A stretch of DNA of 64,000 nt from Raineyella sp044508675 (GCA_044508675.1 JBIQHF010000001.1:248001-312000), one strand, 5' to 3'. Positions 1 to 7,843 are shown, counted from the first letter of the stretch. Notes: generated by a model not told the origin, from the sequence alone. Translations and numbers: made by a program.

Positions 1-1880
1 AGGGCATGCAGCTCGACCACCTCCAGCCCGGCGGCGTCGGCCTGCCCGGCGAGCGCCATCAGCCGGTCGATCGGCGCCCCAGCGGCCCGGCCACCTGCCA
101 AGGGGCCGACCACCTCGGCGAACCACCCGAGCCGGCCACCGGTCAGCGACCCGGGCGCCCCGCCCGTCACATCGTCCTGCTCGCCCGGTGCGTCCGACTC
201 GACCGGCCCGCCCTCGTCGCGGTTGCGTACGGCGCGGCAGTAGGCGACCAGCGTCCCGGCCACCGCCCGCGCATGCGGGTCACCGAGGGCGTGCGCCTGC
301 TCACCGGTCTCGGCGGCCCTCGTGGCCACGGACTCGAGCCGGCCGGACAACAGGTCGACCGCGGCCAGCACCAGTTCGGCGTACAGGACCGCCTGGGGGT
401 TGCCGTGGCGGGTGGTGAGGACGGCCTCGGCCAGGGCTCGACAGGTCTCCAGGTCACCACAGAGCAGGTGGGTCTCCAGCAGCGAGACGGCGAGGGCGGC
501 TCGGTCGTACGTCCCCATCACCGAGTCCAGGACGCCGCGCCGGTGGAAGGTGGACAGCTGGGAATCCACCCAGTCGGCGGCCCGACGGGCGCCCTCCTGG
601 TCGTTGGACCTGGCCAGCACCTCGGCGCGGACGGCCTCGTCCCGGAAGCGTACGGTCTCCGCGTTCCGGCCGGGGCGAGGGTGGTCGAGCGCGTCGAGAG
701 CACTGGGCAGGTCACCGGAAGCGGCCATTGACCTGGCTTTCGTCCAGGCCTCGTCCCGCACCGATGACGACTCGGCGTGACCTTCGTGGGCCCGCTGGAG
801 GGCCGCCAGGGCCCCGGCGACGTCGGCGCTGGCCAGGTGCTCCTCGGCCAGGCCCACCTGCTGGCGCACCCGTGAGTCGCTCACCTCCTGCAACCGTTCG
901 AGTTCTCGACGCCGCTCGGGTTCCAGTGTCCCCAGGACCCGGTCCTTCCACATCGGCTGGACGGCAGCCACCTGGCCGTCCGGTGTCGAACGGATCTGCA
1001 GGATGCCCTGGTCGTGCAACGCGTCCAGCTCCCTCCCGTCGCCCTCCCGGACCAGGTCTCGCACCGGGACCGAACCGGTCGAGGCGAGCACCTCCAGGAG
1101 CGCGCGGCGGTGGGCGGACATCCGGCGCAGCGCCACGTCATGGCCCAGCTCGCCCTGCCCGGCAGGCATGGGGCCGGCGGCCAGCACCAGGCGCCCGTTC
1201 ACCCGGTGGAGCTTCCCGGTCCCGAGGCAGTCCTCGGCCACCTTCCGCAGCCGACCGGCATGCCCCCCGCTGTAGCGCCAGAGGACCCTGGTGGCGACCC
1301 GGGAGACCGGGGCATCGAGGTGGGCCGCCAGGAGAACACCGGCAGCGGCGGGGGTCAGGGGCCGTACGGCCACGTGGGCCAGTCGGCCGGTGCGCGCGAG
1401 CGCGGCCAGGTCTCCGGGCAGGTCCACCTGTCGATCGCACTGGACGATGAGCCGCGCCCGTTGCTGCTGGGCCAGCTGGGCGAGGACGGTGACGGAACCG
1501 CGGTCCATCTGGTGTGCCTGGGACAGGACGACCACGCCGGGCTCCGAGCCCTCCGGGGACAGGAACCCACCCAGCATCTTGGTGACCTGGTGCCAGGTCG
1601 CGTCCGGGCTGATCTCCGATCGTGCCATCAGGATGGACAAGGCACCGTACGAAAGTCTCTGGACGAAGGAACTTCCGTGCAAGTGGAAGACCAGCCGATC
1701 GTCAGGCAGCTGCTCGAGCGCCGATTGGATGACGGTTCGGCAGTCCTCGTCAGTGCCGATGAGGACCGCACCGGCCTGTTCGGTCAGCACAGCTTCGGTC
1801 AATTCGTCGACAGCAGCTGTTGGACTGTTACTCCAGATCCCATCTGAATCCGGATTCAACCATGCGAAAGCGGCGTCCAT
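1..1880 (-). CDS. LuxR-family (LAL/MalT-like) transcriptional regulator, 3' end outside window
   Basis: An uninterrupted minus-strand frame runs from an ATG at 1880 to the window edge, giving about 626 residues with no stop. A GGGAGGG ribosome-binding site lies about 10 bases upstream. The layout matches large ATP-binding LuxR regulators: an N-terminal AAA-like region (about residues 20-190) followed by a long Ala/Leu/Arg-rich helical repeat region of TPR type. No P-loop (GxxGxGKT) is visible near the N-terminus. The Walker B position reads VVVLSQAHQMD where active relatives have paired acidic residues, so the ATPase domain looks degenerate. The C-terminal LuxR helix-turn-helix should lie beyond position 1, so the family call is inference from fold-like pattern and neighbours. 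It is transcribed in the same direction as the histidine kinase upstream. Confidence 0.6.
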   Translation of the reverse strand, partial: MDAAFAWLNPDSDGIWSNSPTAAVDELTEAVLTEQAGAVLIGTDEDCRTVIQSALEQLPDDRLVFHLHGSSFVQRLSYGALSILMARSEISPDATWHQVTKMLGGFLSPEGSEPGVVVLSQAHQMDRGSVTVLAQLAQQQRARLIVQCDRQVDLPGDLAALARTGRLAHVAVRPLTPAAAGVLLAAHLDAPVSRVATRVLWRYSGGHAGRLRKVAEDCLGTGKLHRVNGRLVLAAGPMPAGQGELGHDVALRRMSAHRRALLEVLASTGSVPVRDLVREGDGRELDALHDQGILQIRSTPDGQVAAVQPMWKDRVLGTLEPERRRELERLQEVSDSRVRQQVGLAEEHLASADVAGALAALQRAHEGHAESSSVRDEAWTKARSMAASGDLPSALDALDHPRPGRNAETVRFRDEAVRAEVLARSNDQEGARRAADWVDSQLSTFHRRGVLDSVMGTYDRAALAVSLLETHLLCGDLETCRALAEAVLTTRHGNPQAVLYAELVLAAVDLLSGRLESVATRAAETGEQAHALGDPHARAVAGTLVAYCRAVRNRDEGGPVESDAPGEQDDVTGGAPGSLTGGRLGWFAEVVGPLAGGRAAGAPIDRLMALAGQADAAGLEVVELHA

Positions 1881-2068
1881 GGCTCATATCCCTCCCCCTG
1901 GGAACTGTGGGGGTGCCTATCGCATCGAGCGAGTGGAGCGCGACACCCAACCTCACTTCGAGGGTAGAGTTGAGACGAACCTTTAGCTAGACCAAGCTGG
2001 ACGAAAGTTATCCACGCCTTCGTCAGGGCGTCATGGGTCGGCTGACCCAGAGCAGGCCGGCGAAGGTC

Positions 2069-3280
2069 CTAGGGGATGATCGGGATCTCGACGTCCACGA
2101 CCCACTGGTCACCGACCGCGCCGGCCTGGATGTGGCCGTGGAGCAGGTCGACCCGCTCCCCGAGGCCGAGCAGGCCGAGCGAGGTCGATCCCGCGCGATT
2201 GAGGTGGTAACCATTCACCCCGGGGAGCTCGTTCTCCACCCGCAGGTGGATCCAGCCGTGCCTGATCTCGCCGACCAGCCGGCACGTCGATCGCCGGGGG
2301 GCGTGCTTGATGATGTTCGTCACGGCTTCCTGCATGATCCGTGAGCAGGTGCGCAGCTGGGTGGGGGTGAGGGTCTCCGATTCCTTGGCCTCGTACGTCC
2401 AGGTGGTGGCGTGGCCCAGGGAGATGAGCTCCTCGGAGGAGTCCTCGAGGATGGCCTGCAGGCCGGGTTCGCTCGTCGCGGCGTCAAGGCTGGCACCCAC
2501 CAGGCCCTCGTCACGCAGCAGCACCAGCATCTGGCGCAACTCGGTCAGCGCCGAGCGGGCGGAGGAGTCGACGATGGACAACACCTCCCGGAGCTGGTCC
2601 GGGTCCCGGGAGTTGCGACGGCCCATCACCTGCATGGTGATGACGGTGAGCTCATGGGCGACGACGTCGTGCAACTCCCGGGCGAGGGCCGAGCGCTCGT
2701 CGCGCCGGATGCGGGCGTTCAGCTCCTCGAGTTCGCGGACCTTGGCGCTCTGGGCGCGCATCCGACCGATCACCACCCGGAGGGTCAGCCCGAGGCCCAG
2801 GCTGAGCAGGATGGACAGGACAAGGGTCCACAGCAGCGCAACGTTCTCGGTGAACGAGCGGTGCCCTCCGGCAGCAAGGACGGCCCACGTCAGACACACG
2901 GCCCCATGTGCAATGACGATGGGCCGTGAACAGCGGGCAGCAACGAGGACGGAGACCGCACAGGCCAACAGGAGAGGTAGGCCGAGGTCTCCGATCGTCA
3001 CCAGAGAGAATCCCAAGGCCACCCACGTCAGCAGGATCCCGGGCACCATCCAGAAAGCTAGGACACCGGCCGCCAGATAACACAGCCCGAAGCCGGCCAG
3101 TGTCGCCGTCGCCTTGGGACTGGGGGGCCACTCGGGCCCGTTGGCCACGACATCACTGAAGAACCCGGCAAGCGCGAAGGCCAGAATGGCGACGCTAGCC
3201 CACCGTGGTATCGGCGGGGATGACAGCCACGCCGGCCAGCGAAGGCGGAATCCGGCGAGAATGGACTGACGACCGGGCAA
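2069..3280 (-). CDS. sensor histidine kinase, NarL/DesK type (HisKA_3)
   Basis: This is a membrane sensor kinase that should phosphorylate one or both nearby LuxR-type response regulators. Residues 25-175 hold about five hydrophobic segments with only short loops. A charged coiled-coil-like linker follows, then the dimerisation/phosphoacceptor box RELHDVVAHELTV with His near residue 204. The C-terminal HATPase domain shows an N-box (EAVTNIIKHA) and a late glycine-rich GLLGLGERV. No separate extracellular sensor domain is visible, so a ligand would be sensed by the membrane domain. The start is a TTG only 8 bases after the stop of the upstream peptide gene, with GAGG directly in front, which suggests translational coupling. 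No other ATG or GTG nearby fits the frame better. Total length is 403 residues. Confidence 0.9.
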   Translation of the reverse strand: MPGRQSILAGFRLRWPAWLSSPPIPRWASVAILAFALAGFFSDVVANGPEWPPSPKATATLAGFGLCYLAAGVLAFWMVPGILLTWVALGFSLVTIGDLGLPLLLACAVSVLVAARCSRPIVIAHGAVCLTWAVLAAGGHRSFTENVALLWTLVLSILLSLGLGLTLRVVIGRMRAQSAKVRELEELNARIRRDERSALARELHDVVAHELTVITMQVMGRRNSRDPDQLREVLSIVDSSARSALTELRQMLVLLRDEGLVGASLDAATSEPGLQAILEDSSEELISLGHATTWTYEAKESETLTPTQLRTCSRIMQEAVTNIIKHAPRRSTCRLVGEIRHGWIHLRVENELPGVNGYHLNRAGSTSLGLLGLGERVDLLHGHIQAGAVGDQWVVDVEIPIIP

Positions 3281-3288
3281 CCTCAGGG

Positions 3289-3474
3289 TCAGCGGTTACA
3301 CAGCTGCGGGAACCAATAGCACATCATGGTATTGAGGCCTTCCGGCTCCGCCTCGGCAGCTTGGGCCGGCACGAAGCTTCCGGTGGTGAGCACCAGCGCA
3401 GCCGCGACTCCAATGGCGGCACGCTTCAGGGTTGCGGACAGTCGGGACGATTCGTGGCGAGACTTGTTGGGCAT
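3289..3474 (-). CDS. small secreted peptide precursor, candidate signalling peptide
   Basis: A 61-residue frame starts at an ATG (MPNKSRHESS...). It has a basic N-terminus, a hydrophobic core (AAIGVAAALVLTTGSFV) and a signal-peptidase-I-like site PAQA|AEAEP. The predicted mature part is only about 22 residues and ends MMCYWFPQLCNR. Its two cysteines (52 and 59) are separated by six residues, which would allow a disulfide or thiolactone ring. It sits directly upstream of the histidine kinase with an 8-base gap and is divergent from the response regulators. That arrangement is typical of pheromone/kinase pairs. The Shine-Dalgarno is poor: a GGAGG lies 19 bases upstream, so a leaderless or weak start is possible. 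I do not recognise the family. The signalling role is inferred from layout, and a small secreted structural or antimicrobial peptide is the alternative. Confidence 0.6.
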   Translation of the reverse strand: MPNKSRHESSRLSATLKRAAIGVAAALVLTTGSFVPAQAAEAEPEGLNTMMCYWFPQLCNR

Positions 3475-3510
3475 GACGTCATCGTAGGGTTGGCCTCCGG
3501 CGTTTCGAAT

Positions 3511-3545
3511 TGCACTTTTGTCTAGAATTATGACCAAAAGGATAC
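3511..3545. promoter_or_regulatory. candidate operator in the divergent peptide/response-regulator promoter region
   Basis: This AT-rich island in GC-rich DNA lies between the peptide gene (minus) and response regulator 1 (plus). It contains CTTTTG (3515-3520) and the inverted CAAAAG (3535-3540), with half-site centres 20 bases apart, about two helical turns. The longer element ACTTTTGTCTA (3514-3524) recurs as ACTTTTGACTA upstream of response regulator 2. Symmetry, position and recurrence suggest a binding site for one of the response regulators. This is inference from sequence only. Confidence 0.45.
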
Positions 3546-3574
3546 ACTTTGGCCATCCGGGCCGACGCGGACGA

Positions 3575-3589
3575 CATACTGGGGACGTG
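3575..3589 (+). promoter_or_regulatory. candidate -10 box and leaderless GTG start of response regulator 1
   Basis: CATACT at 3575-3580 is followed after six bases by the GTG start at 3587. The paralogue has the same layout (AATACT then GTG at 4598). Conservation of ATACTGG plus the six-to-seven-base gap suggests that the box is a -10 element and that transcription starts at or next to the GTG, giving a leaderless mRNA. No convincing -35 box at 17 bases is seen, which fits an activated promoter. Confidence 0.35.
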
Positions 3590-4279
3590 ACAGCCCCCCA
3601 TTCCGTCCTCCTGGTCGACGACCATCCGTTGATGGTCCAGGCACTGACCAACTTCTTCGAGACCAGCGATGAGTTCGTCGTCGTGGGTACCGCCGCCGAC
3701 GGCGTCGCCGGAGTGGCGGCCTGTCACGAGCTCAAGCCCGACCTGGTGCTGATGGACCTGCAGATGCCGCGGTTGAACGGCGTGGACGCGACCCAGCGCA
3801 TCGTCGCCGAATGCCCCGGCTCCAAGGTTGTCGTGCTGACCACCTTCGCCAGTCTCGACCACGTCCTGCCGGCCCTGCGGGCCGGGGCGTCCGGGTTCCT
3901 GGTCAAGGATGCCCAGCCCGAGCACATCCTGTCCTCCCTGCGAGCCGTCGTCACCGGGGACCAGAACATGGCGATCTCCCCCCAGGTGACCCGGCTCCTG
4001 GCCCAGGAGGCGCTCGGCGACCAGCGCAAGTCCACCCGAGTCAAGCGCACCGACCCCCCGGTCGTACGCCTCACCGACCGGGAGAAGGAACTCCTCAGCC
4101 TGCTGGCCCACGGCATGAACAACAAGGAGATCGCCTCCGCGATGGACGTCTCGGAGGGTTCGGTCAAGGCCTACCTCGGGCGGATCAGCGAGAAGCTCGG
4201 GGTCCGCGACCGGCTCCAGGTGCTGATCCGTGCGTACGAGCTCGGCTTGGTGCACCCCAAGCTCAGCGGCACTTCCTGA
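3587..4279 (+). CDS. LuxR/NarL-family response regulator 1
   Basis: A 230-residue two-component response regulator. The receiver domain (about 5-125) has the acidic pair VDDHP near residues 11-12, phosphoacceptor Asp57 in LMDLQMP, and a conserved Lys in FLVKDA. A linker follows, then a C-terminal LuxR helix-turn-helix (about 165-230: LTDREKELLSLLAHGMNNKE and EGSVKAYLGRISEKLGV). The start is the GTG at 3587. The frame is open back to 3518, but the conserved sequence begins here and the paralogue starts at the same point. It is divergent from the peptide-kinase pair and so is its likely partner. The phosphorylated form probably binds the shared promoter region. Length and domain order are typical. 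Confidence 0.92.
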   Translation: MTAPHSVLLVDDHPLMVQALTNFFETSDEFVVVGTAADGVAGVAACHELKPDLVLMDLQMPRLNGVDATQRIVAECPGSKVVVLTTFASLDHVLPALRAGASGFLVKDAQPEHILSSLRAVVTGDQNMAISPQVTRLLAQEALGDQRKSTRVKRTDPPVVRLTDREKELLSLLAHGMNNKEIASAMDVSEGSVKAYLGRISEKLGVRDRLQVLIRAYELGLVHPKLSGTS

Positions 4280-4510
4280 GCGCGAACCGATGACCTGGCC
4301 CGGCTCCGAGGAGGGTCAGGACACTCAGGACACCGAACTCGCGCGTTGACCGTGCGCGTACGCCGGCGGGTCTCGCCCGCGGGGCGCCTGCTCCCTCCCA
4401 TGGCTGAGGCTGGAGGTGGCTCACCTGTCGTCGTGCCTGGGAAGACACCGGAGAGTCGGGGGAATCACGGTGGACAGGGCCCAGGGTTAGGACCAAGCAG
4501 AGACGACGAG
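4280..4510. other. interval between the two response regulators, no gene seen
   Basis: About 230 bases with no convincing coding sequence on either strand. The short frames at 4310 and 4399 (plus) and 4263-4496 (minus) lack a signal peptide, recognisable domain or ribosome-binding site. I looked for a second peptide gene here, to match the second response regulator, and found none. The terminator of the first regulator probably lies here, but no strong hairpin followed by a U-run is visible. Confidence 0.5.
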
Positions 4511-4530
4511 CATTAGACTTTTGACTAATG
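4511..4530. promoter_or_regulatory. candidate operator upstream of response regulator 2
   Basis: CATTAG (4511-4516) and CTAATG (4525-4530) form a perfect six-base inverted repeat around ACTTTTGA. The embedded ACTTTTGACTA (4517-4527) matches the ACTTTTGTCTA element of the divergent promoter at 10 of 11 positions. It lies 71 bases before the GTG start of response regulator 2. It is probably recognised by the same regulator. The evidence is sequence similarity only. Confidence 0.45.
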
Positions 4531-4597
4531 AAGCGTTGGGATCGACGACGTAGGAGGCCGGGAGTTGTCCACGAACGTGGTGCGGAATACTGGCAGC

Positions 4598-5290
4598 GTG
4601 AGTCCTAGCACGCTGTTGTTGGTCGACGACCATCCACTGATCGTCCATGCGCTGAGCAACTTCTTCCACGCCAATGGCGACTTCGACGTGATCGGGACAG
4701 CCAGCAACGGGATGGAAGCCGTCGCTGCCTACAACGGACTCCATCCCGACGCGGTCCTGATGGACCTGCAGATGCCCGTCATGGACGGAGTCGAGGCCAC
4801 GCAGCGGATCGTCGCCGGGGATCCGGGGGCCAAGGTCGTCATCCTCACCACCTTCGCCTCGCTGGATTTCGTTCTTCCGTCGCTCCGTGCCGGGGCGTCG
4901 GGATTCCTCGTCAAGGATGCCCACCCCGAGGAGATCCTCAACGCGCTGCGCGTGGTGCTCAACGAGGAGGAGAGCATGCCGATCTCCCCGCAAGTGGTCA
5001 AGCTGCTGGCCGACGAGGCCCTCGGTGAGGGCACCGCGGCCTCGCATCAGGGGCGGGCCGACTCCCCGGTCGACCACCTGACCGCACGCGAGAAACAGCT
5101 GCTGAACCTGCTCGGCCAAGGCATGAACAACCGCGAGATCGCAGCGGCGATGGGGGTCTCCGAGGGGTCGGCGAAGGCCTACCTGGGACGCGTCTGCGAC
5201 AAGCTGGAGGTGCGGGACCGGCTCCAAGCCCTGATCCGTGCGTTCGAGTTGGGCCTGGTCAGCCCGGGCCTGTCGGGCGATCGGCTCTGA
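4598..5290 (+). CDS. LuxR/NarL-family response regulator 2, paralogue of regulator 1
   Basis: A 230-residue protein of the same length and domain order as its upstream neighbour, evidently a tandem duplicate. The receiver has LLLVDDHPLIVHALSNFF, phosphoacceptor Asp56 in LMDLQMP and FLVKDA. The C-terminal LuxR helix-turn-helix shows LTAREKQLLNLLGQGMNNRE and EGSAKAYLGRVCDKL. The GTG start at 4598 is chosen by alignment with regulator 1 and by the conserved ATACTGG upstream. It has its own promoter region, separated by about 320 bases, so the two regulators are probably expressed separately. No second kinase is in view, so both may be targets of the single kinase, or this one may respond to a kinase elsewhere. 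Confidence 0.92.
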   Translation: MSPSTLLLVDDHPLIVHALSNFFHANGDFDVIGTASNGMEAVAAYNGLHPDAVLMDLQMPVMDGVEATQRIVAGDPGAKVVILTTFASLDFVLPSLRAGASGFLVKDAHPEEILNALRVVLNEEESMPISPQVVKLLADEALGEGTAASHQGRADSPVDHLTAREKQLLNLLGQGMNNREIAAAMGVSEGSAKAYLGRVCDKLEVRDRLQALIRAFELGLVSPGLSGDRL

Positions 5291-5326
5291 GCCGTCGTGG
5301 TGGGCCCTGATGGAGCGGAGGGCCTG

Positions 5327-5400
5327 TGGAGCGGATGACGGGAATCGAACCCGCGTTCTCAGCTTGGGAAGCTGATGTTCTACCATTAAACTACATCCGC
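5327..5400 (-). tRNA. tRNA-Gly (anticodon CCC)
   Basis: On the minus strand the acceptor stem GCGGATG pairs with CATCCGC, followed by T and a genome-encoded CCA. The D-arm region (TAGTTTAATGGTAGAA) and T-arm (GCGGGTTCGATTCCCGT) are intact. The anticodon stem TCAGC/GCTGA encloses the loop TTCCCAA, giving anticodon CCC, which reads GGG glycine codons. Length is 74 bases including CCA. It lies between response regulator 2 and suhB. Confidence 0.95.
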
Positions 5401-5445
5401 GTGTGCTGCTGAGAGAGTTTAGCAGCAGGTCAGCCGAGGCGCACC

Positions 5446-6273
5446 TCAGGGCCGCAGCGGCTCCGCCCCCGCCGTGAGCAGCTCCTCCTCCAGCGGCCCG
5501 GCGATCACCGGATTGCACGCCAGGTAGAACGACTCCCCCGCCGCGTCTCCGTTCAGGCCACTGACGTGGGCACCCGCCTCCTTCGCCACGACGGTGGCCG
5601 CCGCATGGTCCCACGGCTGGAGCCCCGACTCGTAGTACCCGTCCAGACGCTGGCCCGCCACCGAGCAGATGTCCAGGCTCGCCGCTCCGGCGCGGCGAAT
5701 GTCGCGTACGACACCGAGAATCTGCGCGACCACCCGTCCCTGCATCATCCGACGCTGCGGCAGGTAGCCGAAGCCGGTGCCCAGCAGCGTACGCGGCAGG
5801 TCGACCTCCTTCTCGATGTGCAGGGCCCGGCCATTGAGCCGCGCCCCGCCTCCGGCCCAGGCCTCCCAGGTCTCGTCGGTGAGCGGATTGACCACGGCCC
5901 CGGCGAGCCCGGTCCACGTCTCGGGTCGTGGGTCGCCCTCGACCACGGCGACCGACACCGACCACGCCGGGATGCCGTACGCGTAGTTGACCGTGCCGTC
6001 GATCGGGTCCACCACCCAGGTGAGGCCGGAGGCGGAACCGGCCTGGTCGCTCTCCTCGCCGAGGAACCCGTCCTGCGGCCGGACCGCGGCGATCGCGTCG
6101 CGGATCGCGGTCTCGACCGACCGATCGGCTTCGGTCACGATGTCGGCGACCGACGACTTGCGGTCGGTGATGGCGACTCCGGCCTCGCGCAGCTCGCGGG
6201 CCATCCGGGCACCCTCCTCGGCGACGGACAGGGCAAGGGCGTGCAGCTCGGAACGTACGGCAGGGTTGGTCAT
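5446..6273 (-). CDS. suhB: inositol monophosphatase family protein (SuhB-like)
   Basis: A Mg2+-dependent sugar/inositol monophosphatase of 275 residues. It shows the family metal-binding set: TEAD near residue 45, LGEES near 70, the signature WVVDPIDGTVNY near 88-99, and a C-terminal QPWDHAAA. In actinobacteria such enzymes dephosphorylate inositol-1-phosphate, fructose-1,6-bisphosphate or histidinol phosphate. Which one applies cannot be told here. The ATG at 6273 follows the surE stop by two bases, with CTGGAG 11 bases upstream inside surE, so the two are translationally coupled. Confidence 0.9.
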   Translation of the reverse strand: MTNPAVRSELHALALSVAEEGARMARELREAGVAITDRKSSVADIVTEADRSVETAIRDAIAAVRPQDGFLGEESDQAGSASGLTWVVDPIDGTVNYAYGIPAWSVSVAVVEGDPRPETWTGLAGAVVNPLTDETWEAWAGGGARLNGRALHIEKEVDLPRTLLGTGFGYLPQRRMMQGRVVAQILGVVRDIRRAGAASLDICSVAGQRLDGYYESGLQPWDHAAATVVAKEAGAHVSGLNGDAAGESFYLACNPVIAGPLEEELLTAGAEPLRP

Positions 6274-6275
6274 CG

Positions 6276-7103
6276 TCAGTCGCTCCAGGGTTGAGAAACG
6301 GAGTGCCGCCGCGAGTACAGCGGCGAGATCTGGTCGTACGAGGGCAGGGTGACCCCGCTGAAGTCGTCGGTCAGGCCACGCAGCATCGTCGCCGTGGCCC
6401 AGCCACGCTCGACCAGGTAATGGTCGGTGCCCGGTTCCAGCCGGGCGAACCCGGGCTCGTACTGGACCGCCACCCGCCGCACGTCGGAGACCGGGTCCTC
6501 GGGGAAGTCGACATCGGCAGCTTGCACCGAGCCGAACACCGCCAGCGGCGCCGCCCGGAAACCACGCACCCGGTCCATCGGCAGGTCGGGGATGTTGACG
6601 TTCAGGATGCGCCCGTCGGAGGGCTGGAACTCGACCCACTCCATCACCCGCACCGTGACGTCCTCGGCGGTCCCCCAGTGCTCCGGATCGGTGCCCGCGA
6701 CGGAGACCGCCATGGTCCGGATACCCAGGATGGACGCGGTGAGCGCGACCCCCACCGTCCCGGAGTGGATGATCGCCCGGCCGGTGTTGACGCCACAGTT
6801 GATGCCGCTCAGCACCATCGCCGGAGGCTTCCCGAACTCCCCCTGTGCGGCCAGGTAGACGATCTGCGCCGGCGTCGCCTCGGCGACCAGACAACGAACC
6901 CCGTCCGGCATGCCCAGCGGGTGCTCCTGCTGGAAGATCGGCTGGCCGTGCTGCAGCCGCATGCCGATCGAGGCGCTCGCCCCCGAGGACGGGTGGTCCG
7001 GTGCCACGACGAGGATCTCGTGCCCGCGCCGGCTGGCGGCCCGCGCCATCGCGGCCAAGCCGGCCGAGTCGATGCCGTCGTCGTTCGTGATCAGGATCTG
7101 CAT
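6276..7103 (-). CDS. surE: 5'/3'-nucleotidase SurE
   Basis: A survival protein of the SurE family, a metal-dependent nucleoside monophosphatase, 275 residues. The N-terminus MQILITNDDGIDSAG carries the diagnostic metal-binding NDDG. VVAPDHPSSGASASI and LSGINCGVNTGRAIIHSGTV are the other conserved active-site blocks. The ATG at 7103 is preferred over a TTG two codons earlier, with GAGGG about 8 bases upstream. It is the first gene of a two-gene unit with suhB, and 62 bases separate it from yigZ upstream. Confidence 0.93.
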   Translation of the reverse strand: MQILITNDDGIDSAGLAAMARAASRRGHEILVVAPDHPSSGASASIGMRLQHGQPIFQQEHPLGMPDGVRCLVAEATPAQIVYLAAQGEFGKPPAMVLSGINCGVNTGRAIIHSGTVGVALTASILGIRTMAVSVAGTDPEHWGTAEDVTVRVMEWVEFQPSDGRILNVNIPDLPMDRVRGFRAAPLAVFGSVQAADVDFPEDPVSDVRRVAVQYEPGFARLEPGTDHYLVERGWATATMLRGLTDDFSGVTLPSYDQISPLYSRRHSVSQPWSD

Positions 7104-7165
7104 TGCCAAGGCCCTCGCTCCACCGGTCTGGTCCCTGCCCCGAGCCTACCCGTCGAGGCGCCGGT

Positions 7166-7843
7166 TCAGGGGGTATCCGTCACCGGCTGCTCGGTGATCG
7201 TACGCCCCGCGGCCTCGGGCGCAACGGCCCCACGGGTCAGGGTGGCCAGCAGCGCCGCCAACCCGGCGGCATCGTTGTCGGCCAGCACCAGTTCCACCCC
7301 CTGCGCCCCGTACGCCACGTCGTGCACCACCACCCCGCGCGAACGCAGGTCGGCCTCGACCCGGCCCGCATCGGTGTGCGGCAACACGACCCGCCACAGC
7401 GCCGACGACACCAGCCGGACCCGTGGGGCGACCGCGAGCGCCGAGTCGACCGCATCGGAGTAGGCCCGGACCAGTCCTCCGGTCCCGAGCAGGGTGCCGC
7501 CGAAGTAGCGCACCACGACGACCGCGACGTCGGTCAGTCCGGACCCGACGAGCACATCGAGCATCGGGCGGCCGGCCGTGCCGCTGGGTTCTCCGTCGTC
7601 GGAGGAGTGCCACAGCGGCTGGGCGTCGGGGACCGTGATGACCCAGGCGCTGCAGTGGTGCCGGGCATCCGGGTAGGTCTCCCGAGCATCGGCGAGCAGC
7701 TGGCGGGCCGCCGCCTCGTCGTCGGCGCGCCGCAGCCAGGTGATGAAGCGGGAGCGCTTCACCTCCAGCTCCGTACGAACGTCCGGACCGTACGGGATGG
7801 TCAGCCGGTCCGGCGGTTGTCCGGCCACGTCGGTCCCGGTCAC
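7166..7843 (-). CDS. yigZ: YigZ/IMPACT family protein
   Basis: A 225-residue member of the UPF0029/IMPACT family. The N-terminal half (about residues 25-135) carries the conserved pattern EVKRSRFITWL, HHCSAWVI, SDDGEPSGTAGRPMLD and VVVVRYFGGTLLGTGGLVRAY. The C-terminal part is a ferredoxin-like DUF1949 domain. The family is linked to translation control in eukaryotes, but its bacterial role is unsettled. The GTG start overlaps the stop of the aldo/keto reductase gene by four bases (GTGA), so the two are co-transcribed. Confidence 0.9.
   Translation of the reverse strand: MTGTDVAGQPPDRLTIPYGPDVRTELEVKRSRFITWLRRADDEAAARQLLADARETYPDARHHCSAWVITVPDAQPLWHSSDDGEPSGTAGRPMLDVLVGSGLTDVAVVVVRYFGGTLLGTGGLVRAYSDAVDSALAVAPRVRLVSSALWRVVLPHTDAGRVEADLRSRGVVVHDVAYGAQGVELVLADNDAAGLAALLATLTRGAVAPEAAGRTITEQPVTDTP

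Noticed and set aside
4280..4597. Second signalling-peptide gene before response regulator 2
   Set aside because: None of the short frames has a signal peptide, paired cysteines or a ribosome-binding site.
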